Positions 1 to 5,318 of a stretch of DNA of 7,266 nucleotides are shown here, one piece after another. Origin of the DNA: an uncultured Actinomycetes bacterium (GTDB taxonomy: Bacteria; Actinomycetota; Acidimicrobiia; Acidimicrobiales; Acidimicrobilacustridaceae); assembly GCA_945957335.1 (NCBI GenBank), contig CAMFLJ010000194.1, positions 1-7,266 of the forward strand, given 5' to 3'. Made by a program: the position numbers and the translations under genes. Position 1 is the first letter of the stretch, and every line of letters starts with the position of its first letter. The notes below the pieces were generated by a model that had not been told where the DNA came from, did not search any database, and saw only the letters and a list, made by a program, of their open reading frames with translations.

Positions 1-45
1 GATTCGCCTTAGTCTCGTGGGCTCGGAGATGTGTATAAGAGACAG
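1..45 (+). other. Illumina Nextera adapter with i7 index (sequencing artefact)
   Basis: Positions 12-45 match the 34-base Nextera read-2 transposase adapter exactly, ending with the 19-base Tn5 mosaic end at 27-45 (AGATGTGTATAAGAGACAG). Positions 4-11 (TCGCCTTA) match the N701 i7 index, and positions 1-3 (GAT) match the last bases of the P7 oligonucleotide. This arrangement, P7 end then index then adapter then insert, is a library construct and not genomic DNA. Genomic sequence therefore begins at 46. The AT-richer composition also contrasts with the insert. Any reading frame crossing this segment is artificial. Confidence 0.98.
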
Positions 46-58
46 GGTGAGGGGGCCC

Positions 59-451
59 TCAGCCGACCGGGATGTGCTGGATCGGCCCGTCGTCGCCGTC
101 CTCGCCCCGATCGTGACCGATGTCACCGTCGGAGCCCCCGGCGGCCGACGAGGCCGCCCGAGCCGCCCTGCGGCCGGCCGCCGCGGCCACCTTGGCGGCG
201 TCACGAGCGGCGTCGCGAGCCGTCTCGGAGACCACCTCGACCACGTGGGCCACGGCCTCGGGGTCGTCGACCAGGGCCTCGGCGGCGTCGAGGAAGGCCC
301 GTGCCGCCGAGATCAGCTGGCGGGCGGCGTCCTGGAGCGGCGCGACCCCCTCGGTCCCGGCACCGTCCCCCTCCGCCTGCGGCGCCTCGGCATCGGCATC
401 GGCGTCGGGCACGTCGTCGTCGGGCACGTCGTCGTCGAAGGCTGCGCTCAT
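59..451 (-). CDS. Small acidic, alanine-rich helical protein downstream of arsA-like gene
   Basis: This is a 130-residue protein whose function I do not recognise. It has three parts. Residues 1-35 are acidic and low in complexity, with a tandem DDDVP repeat. Residues about 37-103 are Ala-rich and predicted helical, with regularly spaced hydrophobic residues and Arg/Asp pairs that could form a coiled coil or amphipathic helix. Residues 104-130 form a Gly/Asp-rich tail ending PIQHIPVG. There is no signal peptide, membrane segment or cysteine. The ATG overlaps the stop of the upstream ArsA-like gene by 4 bases (ATGA at 451-448), so translation is probably coupled to it. From memory, M. tuberculosis has a protein of similar size (Rv2183c) at the same place after an ArsA-like ATPase (Rv2184c); homology is inferred from position only. 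It may be a partner or regulator of the ATPase. It is the last gene before the contig edge, so more genes could follow. Confidence 0.8.
   Translation of the reverse strand: MSAAFDDDVPDDDVPDADADAEAPQAEGDGAGTEGVAPLQDAARQLISAARAFLDAAEALVDDPEAVAHVVEVVSETARDAARDAAKVAAAAGRRAARAASSAAGGSDGDIGHDRGEDGDDGPIQHIPVG
403..437 (+). repeat. Two-copy 15-bp tandem repeat inside the small acidic gene
   Basis: The unit CGTCGGGCACGTCGT occurs perfectly at 403-417 and 418-432, followed by a partial third copy (CGTCG) at 433-437. The period of 15 is a multiple of three. On the minus strand it encodes the repeated DDDVP near the N-terminus of the small acidic protein, so copy-number change would keep the frame. Confidence 0.85.
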
Positions 452-1608
452 GCGAACTCCACCACGAGCTCGCCCTCCTCGAGGTGGGCCGCGGTGACCT
501 CGCGGGCCCGCAGCGAGTCGGGCAGCACGATGGCTCGCCGGTAGGGGCCCACGCTCACGATGAGCTCGTCGTCACGCCGCGAGAGCGCCAGCTCGTCGCG
601 CGTGCCGAACGGCAGGGCCTGCACCAGGCGCCGGCTGCCGTCGTGGCTCTCGACCCGCAGCGGCTGGCCGCGGTGCAGCAGGGCCGTGGGGTCGAGCTCG
701 CCGTAGAGGTCGTCGGCCAGCTCGGCCAGGGCGGCGACGCCGATGGGCTCGGTGCCCCGCAGCTCCGAGCGCAGCACCGGCACCGGGGCGAACCCCTCCT
801 CGATCACCGCCAATTGCTCGGCATGGGCGGCCTTCCAGAAGTCGAACCACGGGTCGTCGACGGCGTCGGGCAGCAGGCGGTTGGCCACCACCGCGTCGAC
901 CGCGTAGCCGAACAGCGACAGGTAGGTGTGGGTGCGGCGGGCCTCGGCCACGACCAGGCGCTCAGGGGTGACGACCAGGCGCACGCTCGAGGTGTCGACG
1001 TCGGCGAGCAGCTCGCGAACGGCCTCGAGCCGGTCGAACACGGCCTGGCCCGCGGAGAACACCTCGTCGCCCGCCACCGGCAGCGACGTGACCCGTCCGA
1101 GCACGGGGGCCACGACCCGGTTGAGCCGCCGCCCGACGGGGAACAGCCGGTCGACGTACCAGCCGAGCACCTCCGGCAGCGACAGCAGGCGCAGCGTCTC
1201 GGCCGTCGGGGCGCAGTCGACGACGATGACGTCCCAGCGGCCGCTCGACACGTGGTCGGCGAGGTCGGCGAGGGCGAACACCTCGTCGAGCCCGGGGACG
1301 ATGGCCAGCTCCTCGGCCTCGATGCCCTCGACCCCCGCCCAGGCCAGCACCTCGAGCAGCCACGCCCGGATGTCGCCCCACGACCGCTCGAGGCGGATGC
1401 GGGCATCGAGCTGCTGGCCCCAGAGGCCTTCGGCGATCGGCGCCGGCTCGTCGCCGAGGGGCGCGTCGAAGGCGTCGGCCAGGCTGTGGGCCGGGTCGGT
1501 GGAGACGATCAGGGTGCGGGCGCCCGCCGCGGCGGAGCGCACCGCGGTGGCCGCGGCGACGGTGGTCTTGCCGACACCGCCCTTGCCGGTGAACAGCAGG
1601 ACCCGCAC
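448..1608 (-). CDS. ArsA/Get3-family ATPase with C-terminal HSP20-like domain
   Basis: This 386-residue protein is a cytoplasmic P-loop ATPase of the ArsA/Get3 (SIMIBI) class. A deviant Walker A, GKGGVGKTT (residues 8-16) with signature Lys9, is followed by switch I STDPAHSLADAF (36-47), switch II VVDCAPTAET (129-138) and the nucleotide-site motifs TPERL (214-218) and NRLLPD (243-248). Residues about 320-386 form a beta-rich tail like the ArsA_HSP20 domain that follows the ATPase in many actinobacterial homologues. It has a single ATPase half, as in Get3, not the two halves of E. coli ArsA. Its only cysteine is Cys132, so the arsenite-binding cysteines of ArsA and the CxxC zinc site of Get3 are both absent. 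No ars genes adjoin it. The GTG start at 1608-1606 places the P-loop at the N-terminus, 7 bases after the SRPBCC stop. The gene overlaps the next one by 4 bases. The family call is secure, but the substrate is unknown; a role in membrane-protein or lipid handling is inference. Confidence 0.93.
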   Translation of the reverse strand: MRVLLFTGKGGVGKTTVAAATAVRSAAAGARTLIVSTDPAHSLADAFDAPLGDEPAPIAEGLWGQQLDARIRLERSWGDIRAWLLEVLAWAGVEGIEAEELAIVPGLDEVFALADLADHVSSGRWDVIVVDCAPTAETLRLLSLPEVLGWYVDRLFPVGRRLNRVVAPVLGRVTSLPVAGDEVFSAGQAVFDRLEAVRELLADVDTSSVRLVVTPERLVVAEARRTHTYLSLFGYAVDAVVANRLLPDAVDDPWFDFWKAAHAEQLAVIEEGFAPVPVLRSELRGTEPIGVAALAELADDLYGELDPTALLHRGQPLRVESHDGSRRLVQALPFGTRDELALSRRDDELIVSVGPYRRAIVLPDSLRAREVTAAHLEEGELVVEFA

Positions 1609-1615
1609 GCCGACG

Positions 1616-2083
1616 TCAGTCGTCGTCGCTGGGGCGGGGCGAGCCCTCGACGCGGGCCTTGAGCTCGGAGAGCGCCGTCTTGATGATGCGGCCCTCGGCC
1701 CGGCGCTTCACGAAGCCCGGGATCGGGATCATGAGGTCGACGGCCAGCTCGTAGGCGACCTCGGTGACCGAGGGGTCGTCGGCGGCCGGCTCGAGCACGT
1801 AGGCGCCGTCGAGCTCGCGCTGGAGGTCGCCGCTGACGAGCTCCCACGCCAGGCGGTTGGGGGCGCCGGTGTAGTCGTAGCCGAGCTGGTAGGTGGTGCT
1901 GCGGCCCATCGCCGCGGCCCGGAACTCGACCACGACCCCGCGACCCTGGTCGTCGGTCTCGACGACCTGGACCTCCTTGAGGTCGCCGGCCCACTCGGGG
2001 TAGGCCGCGAAGTCGACGAGCGTGGCGAAGCAACGCTCCACCGGTGCGTCGATCCGGATCTGCTCTCTGGCCTGTTCGGACAT
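1616..2083 (-). CDS. SRPBCC/START-like (polyketide cyclase/dehydrase family) protein
   Basis: This is a 155-residue protein of the SRPBCC superfamily, helix-grip folds with a deep pocket for lipids or other hydrophobic ligands. The N-terminus has the usual pattern: a first strand (EQIRIDAPVE, residues 7-16), the VxxCFATLVDFAAYPEW helix-loop (about 15-31), then strands at about 36-56, 63-71, 76-85 and 92-100. A long amphipathic C-terminal helix follows (about 122-146), ending in a charged tail (PSDDD). There is no signal peptide or membrane segment. The frame is open further upstream, but the ATG at 2083-2081 is preferred. It has a perfect GGGAGG 5 bases upstream, the family pattern starts right after it, and the upstream extension is Arg-rich and spacer-like. 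It lies 44 bases after the membrane-protein gene and 7 bases before the ArsA-like gene. From memory it corresponds in position and size to M. tuberculosis Rv2185c (TB16.3). The ligand is unknown. Confidence 0.9.
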   Translation of the reverse strand: MSEQAREQIRIDAPVERCFATLVDFAAYPEWAGDLKEVQVVETDDQGRGVVVEFRAAAMGRSTTYQLGYDYTGAPNRLAWELVSGDLQRELDGAYVLEPAADDPSVTEVAYELAVDLMIPIPGFVKRRAEGRIIKTALSELKARVEGSPRPSDDD

Positions 2084-2088
2084 CGGTG

Positions 2089-2094
2089 CCTCCC
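2089..2094 (-). promoter_or_regulatory. Ribosome binding site of the SRPBCC gene
   Basis: On the minus strand this reads GGGAGG, with 5 bases to the ATG at 2083. It decides the start against the longer in-frame extension that would begin at 2278. Confidence 0.75.
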
Positions 2095-2127
2095 GGCGCC
2101 GGGCCCTCGCCCGCGCCGGCGCCGACC

Positions 2128-2742
2128 CTACTCGGTGCGCTTGCGGCGTTCCGATGGGCTGCCGGCCCGATGGGCCCGCCGATCGGCGTCGCGCAGCGCG
2201 GCCCGGGTGGGCTCGGGCGTGCGCTCGGGGAAGGTGCCGTAGGTGGCGACCCACAGGCCGGTGAGCCCGAGCGACCACATGGGCGCCATGATCCCGAAGG
2301 CCATCACCGTGTAGAGCCGCAGCGAGCCCACGACGATGGCCACGACCGTCTGCACGACGAGGCTGCCGATGAGCGCCCGCTGGGCCGGCTTGGGGGCCGT
2401 GCCGGCGGCGAAGAACAGGCCACCGACGCCGATGGCCTCGGTGCGGCTGCGGTCGACGGCACGCAGGAACGCCAGGAAGAACACGACGGTGCCGAGGAGG
2501 AACTCGAGCATCGAGATCGCCAGGAAGGGCGGCCCGAACGTGTCGGGGGCCAGCACGCCGAGCACGCCGACGACCGTGAACAGACCGGTGCCGATCAGGC
2601 TGGCGCGGATGATGCCCGTGCCCGGCAGCCCGCCGGGCGGGACCGGGATCTCCGGGCGCTCGTCGCCCTCGTCCGCGACCTCGTCGGTGGCCTCGGGGGC
2701 GTCGTCGGCGGGGCCGGCTTCGTCGTCGGCGGCGTCGGTCAC
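2128..2742 (-). CDS. Four-helix integral membrane protein of unknown function
   Basis: This is a 204-residue membrane protein that I do not recognise as a named family. Residues 1-42 are soluble and very acidic (Asp/Glu/Ala/Pro), then hydrophobic stretches lie at about 46-66, 73-95, 124-143 and 148-169. A weaker hydrophobic patch lies at 103-115 (AIGVGGLFFAAGT). A basic C-terminal tail (172-204) ends SERRKRTE. By the positive-inside rule both the basic loop at 94-101 and the basic tail should be cytoplasmic, which fits four crossings with both ends inside. The GTG start at 2742-2740 overlaps the stop of the glycosyltransferase gene (GTGA), with AGGA 8 bases upstream (2754-2751). The much longer open frame upstream (to 3807) is Arg/Pro-rich antisense-frame noise. 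Its place between a PimB'-like enzyme and a lipid-binding-fold protein suggests an envelope role, but that is inference only. Confidence 0.85.
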   Translation of the reverse strand: MTDAADDEAGPADDAPEATDEVADEGDERPEIPVPPGGLPGTGIIRASLIGTGLFTVVGVLGVLAPDTFGPPFLAISMLEFLLGTVVFFLAFLRAVDRSRTEAIGVGGLFFAAGTAPKPAQRALIGSLVVQTVVAIVVGSLRLYTVMAFGIMAPMWSLGLTGLWVATYGTFPERTPEPTRAALRDADRRAHRAGSPSERRKRTE

Positions 2743-3869
2743 GACGACATTCCTAGCCCGTCGAGGGCCGACTGCAACCTTCGGGCGAGGACATCGTAGT
2801 CGAACTCGGTGACGGCCCGTCGGCGGGCGGCCTCGCCCAACCGGGCCCGCAGGGCGTCGTCGCCGAGGAGACGGTCGAGCGCCCGCACCACGGCGGCGAC
2901 GTCCTCGGGCGCGTCGACCACCAGGCCCGTGCCGCCGTCGAGCACGGCCTCGGCCGAGCCCCCCGAGCGCCCCGCCACCTGGGGCACGCCGCTGGCGGCG
3001 GCCTCCAGGAACACGATGCCGAAGCCCTCCTGCTCGAGGCCGGCCCAGCGATCGCGGCAGAGCATGGCGAAGCAGTCGGCGGCGCCGTGGACGAGGGCGA
3101 GGTCGGGCTCGGGCAGGCGTCCGAGGAAGCGCACCGGGCTGGCGTGGCGTCGGGCCAGGCGCTCGAGGCGGCCCCGGTCGCGCCCGGCGCCCACGATGGC
3201 CACCTCGAGGCCGGGACGCCGCGGGGCGAGGACCGCGGCGGCCTCGACCAGCACGTCGAAGCCCTTGCGGGGCACGAGGCGGCTGAGCCCGAGCACGACG
3301 GGGGCGTCGGGGTCGAGGCCGAGGTGCTCGCGCGCCGCCCGGCGCTCGTCGGGCCCGAGCGGGTGGAAGCGGGTCGTGTCGACTCCCGGGGGGATCACGA
3401 CGGTGGGCAGGTCGCGCCCCGCGGCCCGGGCCGCCTCGGCGGCCGGGTAGCCACCCGCGGCGACGACCAGGCGGGCGTCGCGCAGCACCCGGGCCAGCAT
3501 CTGCCGGGTGCCCGGCACCCGGCCGGGCACGGTGACCTCGGCGCCGTGCACGACCACGCCGTAGGGCCGTTCGAGCCACGGGCCGAGATGGCCGAGAGGG
3601 AGGGCCGGGTCGAGCAGCACGAGGTCGGCGTCGACCTCGGCCGCCAGGCGGTCGATGCGCCGGACGAGGGCACGGGTCGGGAGCAGCACCCTGGCCCGGT
3701 CCCGCACCACCCGCATCGGCTGGTCGGCGTCGAACTCGGCCGCTCGCTTGTAGGGCGTGGTGAGCACCGTCGTGCGCTCGGGGTCGAGCCGGCGCCACAG
3801 CTCCCACAGGTACGACTGGATGCCGCCGACCTTGGGCGGGAAGTCGTTGGTGACGAGGAGGTGCCTCAC
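2739..3869 (-). CDS. pimB: GT4 glycosyltransferase, PimB'-like mannosyltransferase
   Basis: This 376-residue GT-B fold enzyme of family GT4 resembles actinobacterial PimB'. PimB' transfers mannose from GDP-mannose to phosphatidylinositol monomannoside on the inner face of the membrane, giving the dimannoside used for PIM, lipomannan and lipoarabinomannan synthesis. The N-terminal acceptor domain opens with LLVTNDFPPKVGGIQSY (4-20), very close to the PimB' signature, and has His108/Glu111 in HGAE. The linker carries IPPGVDTTRF (159-168). The donor domain shows SRLVPRKG (196-203, phosphate-binding Arg and Lys), GIVFLEAAASGVP (284-296) with the EX7E pair Glu281/Glu289, and GRSGG (300-304). No membrane segment is seen, as expected for a peripheral enzyme, and the length is typical. 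The GTG at 3869-3867 overlaps the queG stop (GTGA); the upstream in-frame extension is Arg/Pro/Gly noise. The GT4 family is certain. The exact acceptor is less sure, because PIM production in this lineage is unproven and other GT4 enzymes share these motifs. Confidence 0.88.
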   Translation of the reverse strand: MRHLLVTNDFPPKVGGIQSYLWELWRRLDPERTTVLTTPYKRAAEFDADQPMRVVRDRARVLLPTRALVRRIDRLAAEVDADLVLLDPALPLGHLGPWLERPYGVVVHGAEVTVPGRVPGTRQMLARVLRDARLVVAAGGYPAAEAARAAGRDLPTVVIPPGVDTTRFHPLGPDERRAAREHLGLDPDAPVVLGLSRLVPRKGFDVLVEAAAVLAPRRPGLEVAIVGAGRDRGRLERLARRHASPVRFLGRLPEPDLALVHGAADCFAMLCRDRWAGLEQEGFGIVFLEAAASGVPQVAGRSGGSAEAVLDGGTGLVVDAPEDVAAVVRALDRLLGDDALRARLGEAARRRAVTEFDYDVLARRLQSALDGLGMSS

Positions 3870-4933
3870 TCCCCCACTCCCGGTCCAGGTCCCGCTGCGG
3901 CCCCTGTGCCCGCCCGCCGGTCGGCCAGGCGGCGGAGGGCCCAGGACGCGTGCTCGGCGAGCAGCTCGTCGTCGCCCTCGGCCAGGGTGGTGAGCCGGCT
4001 CAGCACCCGCGCGTCGTCGGGCTCGGCGACGTTGCCCATCACCACCAGCGCGTTGCGGCGCAGGTAACGGGGGTCGCGGCGGGGCACGTACCAGCGGCCG
4101 TGGCGCGCGAGCAGCTCGTCGTCGGGCGAGTCGAGCAGGTCGAGCAGGTCGACCCACGCCGCGGTGGCATCCACGCCGACGGCACCCTCGGGCCCGCGAC
4201 GGCTCGGCGGGCACACCTCCTGGCAGTCGTCGCAGCCGTAGAGCCGCCCCCCGAGCGCCTCGCGGTGCTCGACCGGGAACGGGCCCTCGACCTGCAGCAT
4301 CCACGCCAGGCAGCGGCGGGCGTCGACCACGCCGGGCGCCACGATCGCCCCCGTCGGGCAGGCGTCGAGGCAGCGCCGGCAGGTGCCGCAGCCGTCGGCC
4401 ACCAGCTCGTCGTGGTCGAGCTCGGCGTCGGTGGCCACCGCCCCGAGCACCACCCAGCTCCCGTGGCCCGGCACCAGCACGTTGGCGCTGCGCCCGGCCC
4501 ACCCCAGCCCGGCCCGCACCGCGGCGGCCCGGTCGACCAGGGCGTTGTCGTCGGCCACGATGCGGCTGCGGTGGCCGGCGGCGCGCAGCGCGGTGGAGAT
4601 CTCGCCCAGGGCCGCCTTCAACAGGGCGTAGTGGTCGTCGGTGGCGTAGCGGGCGACCTGGCCCGACGGGCGCCCGGCCGGGGCGGCCCCGAGGTCGCCA
4701 CCGGCGTAGGGCAGCGCCCCCACCACGAGCGAGCGGGTGTCGGGCAGCAGGCGCGCCGGCTCGGTCGAGCGGGCCGGGTCCTTGAACGTGAACGACATGC
4801 CGGCGTGCATGCCCTCGGCCTTGCGGGCCTCGATGGCGTCCCGGGCCTGGGTGAAGGTCTCCGCGCCGGTGACGCCGACCGCCACCAGTCCGGCGTCGAG
4901 CCCGATGCGCTTCAGCTCCGCCGCGGTGACCAC
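3866..4933 (-). CDS. queG: Epoxyqueuosine reductase (QueG)
   Basis: This 355-residue cytoplasmic iron-sulfur and cobalamin enzyme would reduce epoxyqueuosine to queuosine at tRNA position 34, the last step of queuosine synthesis. The N-terminal part is the QueG cobalamin/substrate domain, with LLPDTRSLVVGALPY (62-76), then ADDNALVDRAAAVRAGLGW (127-145) containing the expected catalytic Asp134. A double-cluster ferredoxin segment follows: CGTCRRCLDACPTGA (Cys182, 185, 188, 192), Cys208, and CDDCQEVCP (Cys234, 237, 241), all eight cysteines for two [4Fe-4S] clusters. Residues about 285-340 resemble the HEAT-like C-terminal repeats (RRNALVVMGN). Some motifs differ from proteobacterial QueG: GRSAN replaces GKHTN, and AWMLQVEG replaces the usual SYLTIE region. 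The GTG at 4933-4931 is chosen because family similarity begins there and GATGGGGGC lies just upstream. Upstream in-frame codons continue into the previous gene. No queA, tgt or queC-F is visible, so the pathway context is missing. Another QueG-like reductase role is possible. Confidence 0.88.
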   Translation of the reverse strand: MVTAAELKRIGLDAGLVAVGVTGAETFTQARDAIEARKAEGMHAGMSFTFKDPARSTEPARLLPDTRSLVVGALPYAGGDLGAAPAGRPSGQVARYATDDHYALLKAALGEISTALRAAGHRSRIVADDNALVDRAAAVRAGLGWAGRSANVLVPGHGSWVVLGAVATDAELDHDELVADGCGTCRRCLDACPTGAIVAPGVVDARRCLAWMLQVEGPFPVEHREALGGRLYGCDDCQEVCPPSRRGPEGAVGVDATAAWVDLLDLLDSPDDELLARHGRWYVPRRDPRYLRRNALVVMGNVAEPDDARVLSRLTTLAEGDDELLAEHASWALRRLADRRAGTGAAAGPGPGVGE

Positions 4934-4983
4934 GCCCCCATCATGGCGGGCGGACGGCAGGACGGACGTGGCGGGGCGGGGCG

Positions 4984-4998
4984 ACGGGCTCAGCCCGT
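4984..4998. other. GC-rich palindrome downstream of the cysteine-motif gene
   Basis: ACGGGCTCAGCCCGT is a perfect inverted repeat (7-base arms around one central C; as RNA, a 5-base stem with a 5-base loop). It lies 12 bases past the stop of the cysteine-motif gene and before queG. The motif GCTCAGCCCGTGC also occurs as a direct repeat at 4988-5000 and 5008-5020. There is no T-tract on either side, so a classical intrinsic terminator is not supported. It could be a weak attenuator, an RNA-stability hairpin or a binding site. Confidence 0.4.
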
Positions 4999-5009
4999 GC
5001 CGCGGCTGC

Positions 5010-5210
5010 TCAGCCCGTGCGGCGGCGGTGGCGCAGCTCGGGCACCAGGCCGGAGTCGGAGAGCAGGCGCAGGGCACGGAACTCCTCGACGTCGACCACG
5101 ACGGCGTCGCCGGGCTCCCGGGAGCAGATGAAGGTGACGACGCAGTCGTGGCAGGCCTCGGTGTGCTGCATCACGCACTGGTCGCAGTCGATGACGAGGG
5201 GAAGGGTCAT
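5010..5210 (-). CDS. Small cysteine-motif protein (CxxC...CxxC), possible metal binder
   Basis: This 66-residue protein has no function that I recognise. The N-terminal half carries five cysteines in a compact pattern: Cys9, Cys12, Cys20, Cys23 and Cys29 (CxxC-x7-CxxC-x5-C, beginning DCDQC and continuing ACHDC), with His17 and His21 as further candidate ligands. This suggests a zinc knuckle or small iron-sulfur site. The second half (DAVVVDVEEFRALRLLSDSG, residues 35-54) looks like a strand and a helix, and the tail is basic (RHRRRTG). There is no signal peptide or membrane segment. The ATG at 5210-5208 is preferred because GGGGAGGA lies at 5225-5218 with good spacing. The longer in-frame start at 5243 would bury that site in coding sequence. 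It is the first gene of the minus-strand cluster, 76 bases before queG and divergent from the molybdoenzyme gene. A role serving either neighbouring iron-sulfur enzyme is speculation. Confidence 0.82.
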   Translation of the reverse strand: MTLPLVIDCDQCVMQHTEACHDCVVTFICSREPGDAVVVDVEEFRALRLLSDSGLVPELRHRRRTG

Positions 5211-5217
5211 GGCGACA

Positions 5218-5225
5218 TCCTCCCC
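5218..5225 (-). promoter_or_regulatory. Ribosome binding site of the cysteine-motif gene
   Basis: The minus strand reads GGGGAGGA. The GGAGG core is 8 bases from the ATG at 5210, and this decides that start over the in-frame ATG at 5243. Confidence 0.75.
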
Positions 5226-5305
5226 AGGGGGTGTGACAGCCACTCCCCCGCCACCTCCGCTCGGGTACCCTCGGCCCGTCGGAGCGCACCGGTCGCGCCG
5301 CCGTC

Positions 5306-5313
5306 AGGGGGGA
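5306..5313 (+). promoter_or_regulatory. Ribosome binding site of the molybdoenzyme gene
   Basis: AGGGGGGA lies 5 bases before the ATG at 5319. A second in-frame ATG at 5328 has GGAGG only 2 bases upstream, too close to be used efficiently, so the first ATG is preferred. Confidence 0.6.
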
Positions 5314-5318
5314 TTGTC

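Larger units (their letters stand above)
5211..5318. promoter_or_regulatory. Divergent intergenic region between the two transcription units
   Basis: These 108 bases separate the starts of two divergent genes and must hold both promoters unless transcription enters from elsewhere. On the plus strand, TACCCT at 5266-5271 fits the TAnnnT form of an actinobacterial -10 box and would give a leader of roughly 40 bases before the ATG at 5319. No convincing -35 is seen at the right spacing. TACCCT overlaps the 8-base palindrome GGGTACCC (5263-5270). No clear -10 was found for the minus-strand operon. The promoter call is weak. Confidence 0.35.

Noticed and set aside
27..45. Tn5 mosaic end suggesting a transposon insertion
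   Set aside because: It is part of the Nextera adapter, preceded by the i7 index and P7 end, and is not a natural mobile element.
448..1608. Arsenic resistance pump ATPase (arsA)
   Set aside because: The family match is real, but the arsenite-binding cysteines are absent, there is only one ATPase half, and no arsB, arsC, arsD or arsR is adjacent.
31..1662. A 543-codon plus-strand open frame starting at the left end
   Set aside because: Its first codons lie within the sequencing adapter. The protein is Arg/Pro/His low complexity and antisense to the small acidic gene and the ArsA-like ATPase.
2743..3807. N-terminal extension of the membrane-protein frame upstream of 2742
   Set aside because: The extension is Arg/Pro/Gly-rich and lies in a wrong frame of the glycosyltransferase gene. 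The GTG at 2742 has AGGA upstream and overlaps the glycosyltransferase stop.
2044..4067. Several long plus-strand frames opposite the glycosyltransferase and membrane-protein genes
   Set aside because: Composition is Gly/Arg/His/Asp-rich with no domain motif, and all overlap well-supported minus-strand genes.
4912..4944. A ten-codon reading frame starting at the ATGATG just upstream of the queG GTG start, in a different frame
   Set aside because: It is very short and could arise by chance. It could in principle modulate queG initiation, but nothing else supports this.
5263..5270. GGGTACCC palindrome as an operator
   Set aside because: An eight-base palindrome in such GC-rich DNA is easily due to chance, and no second site or regulator gene is seen.
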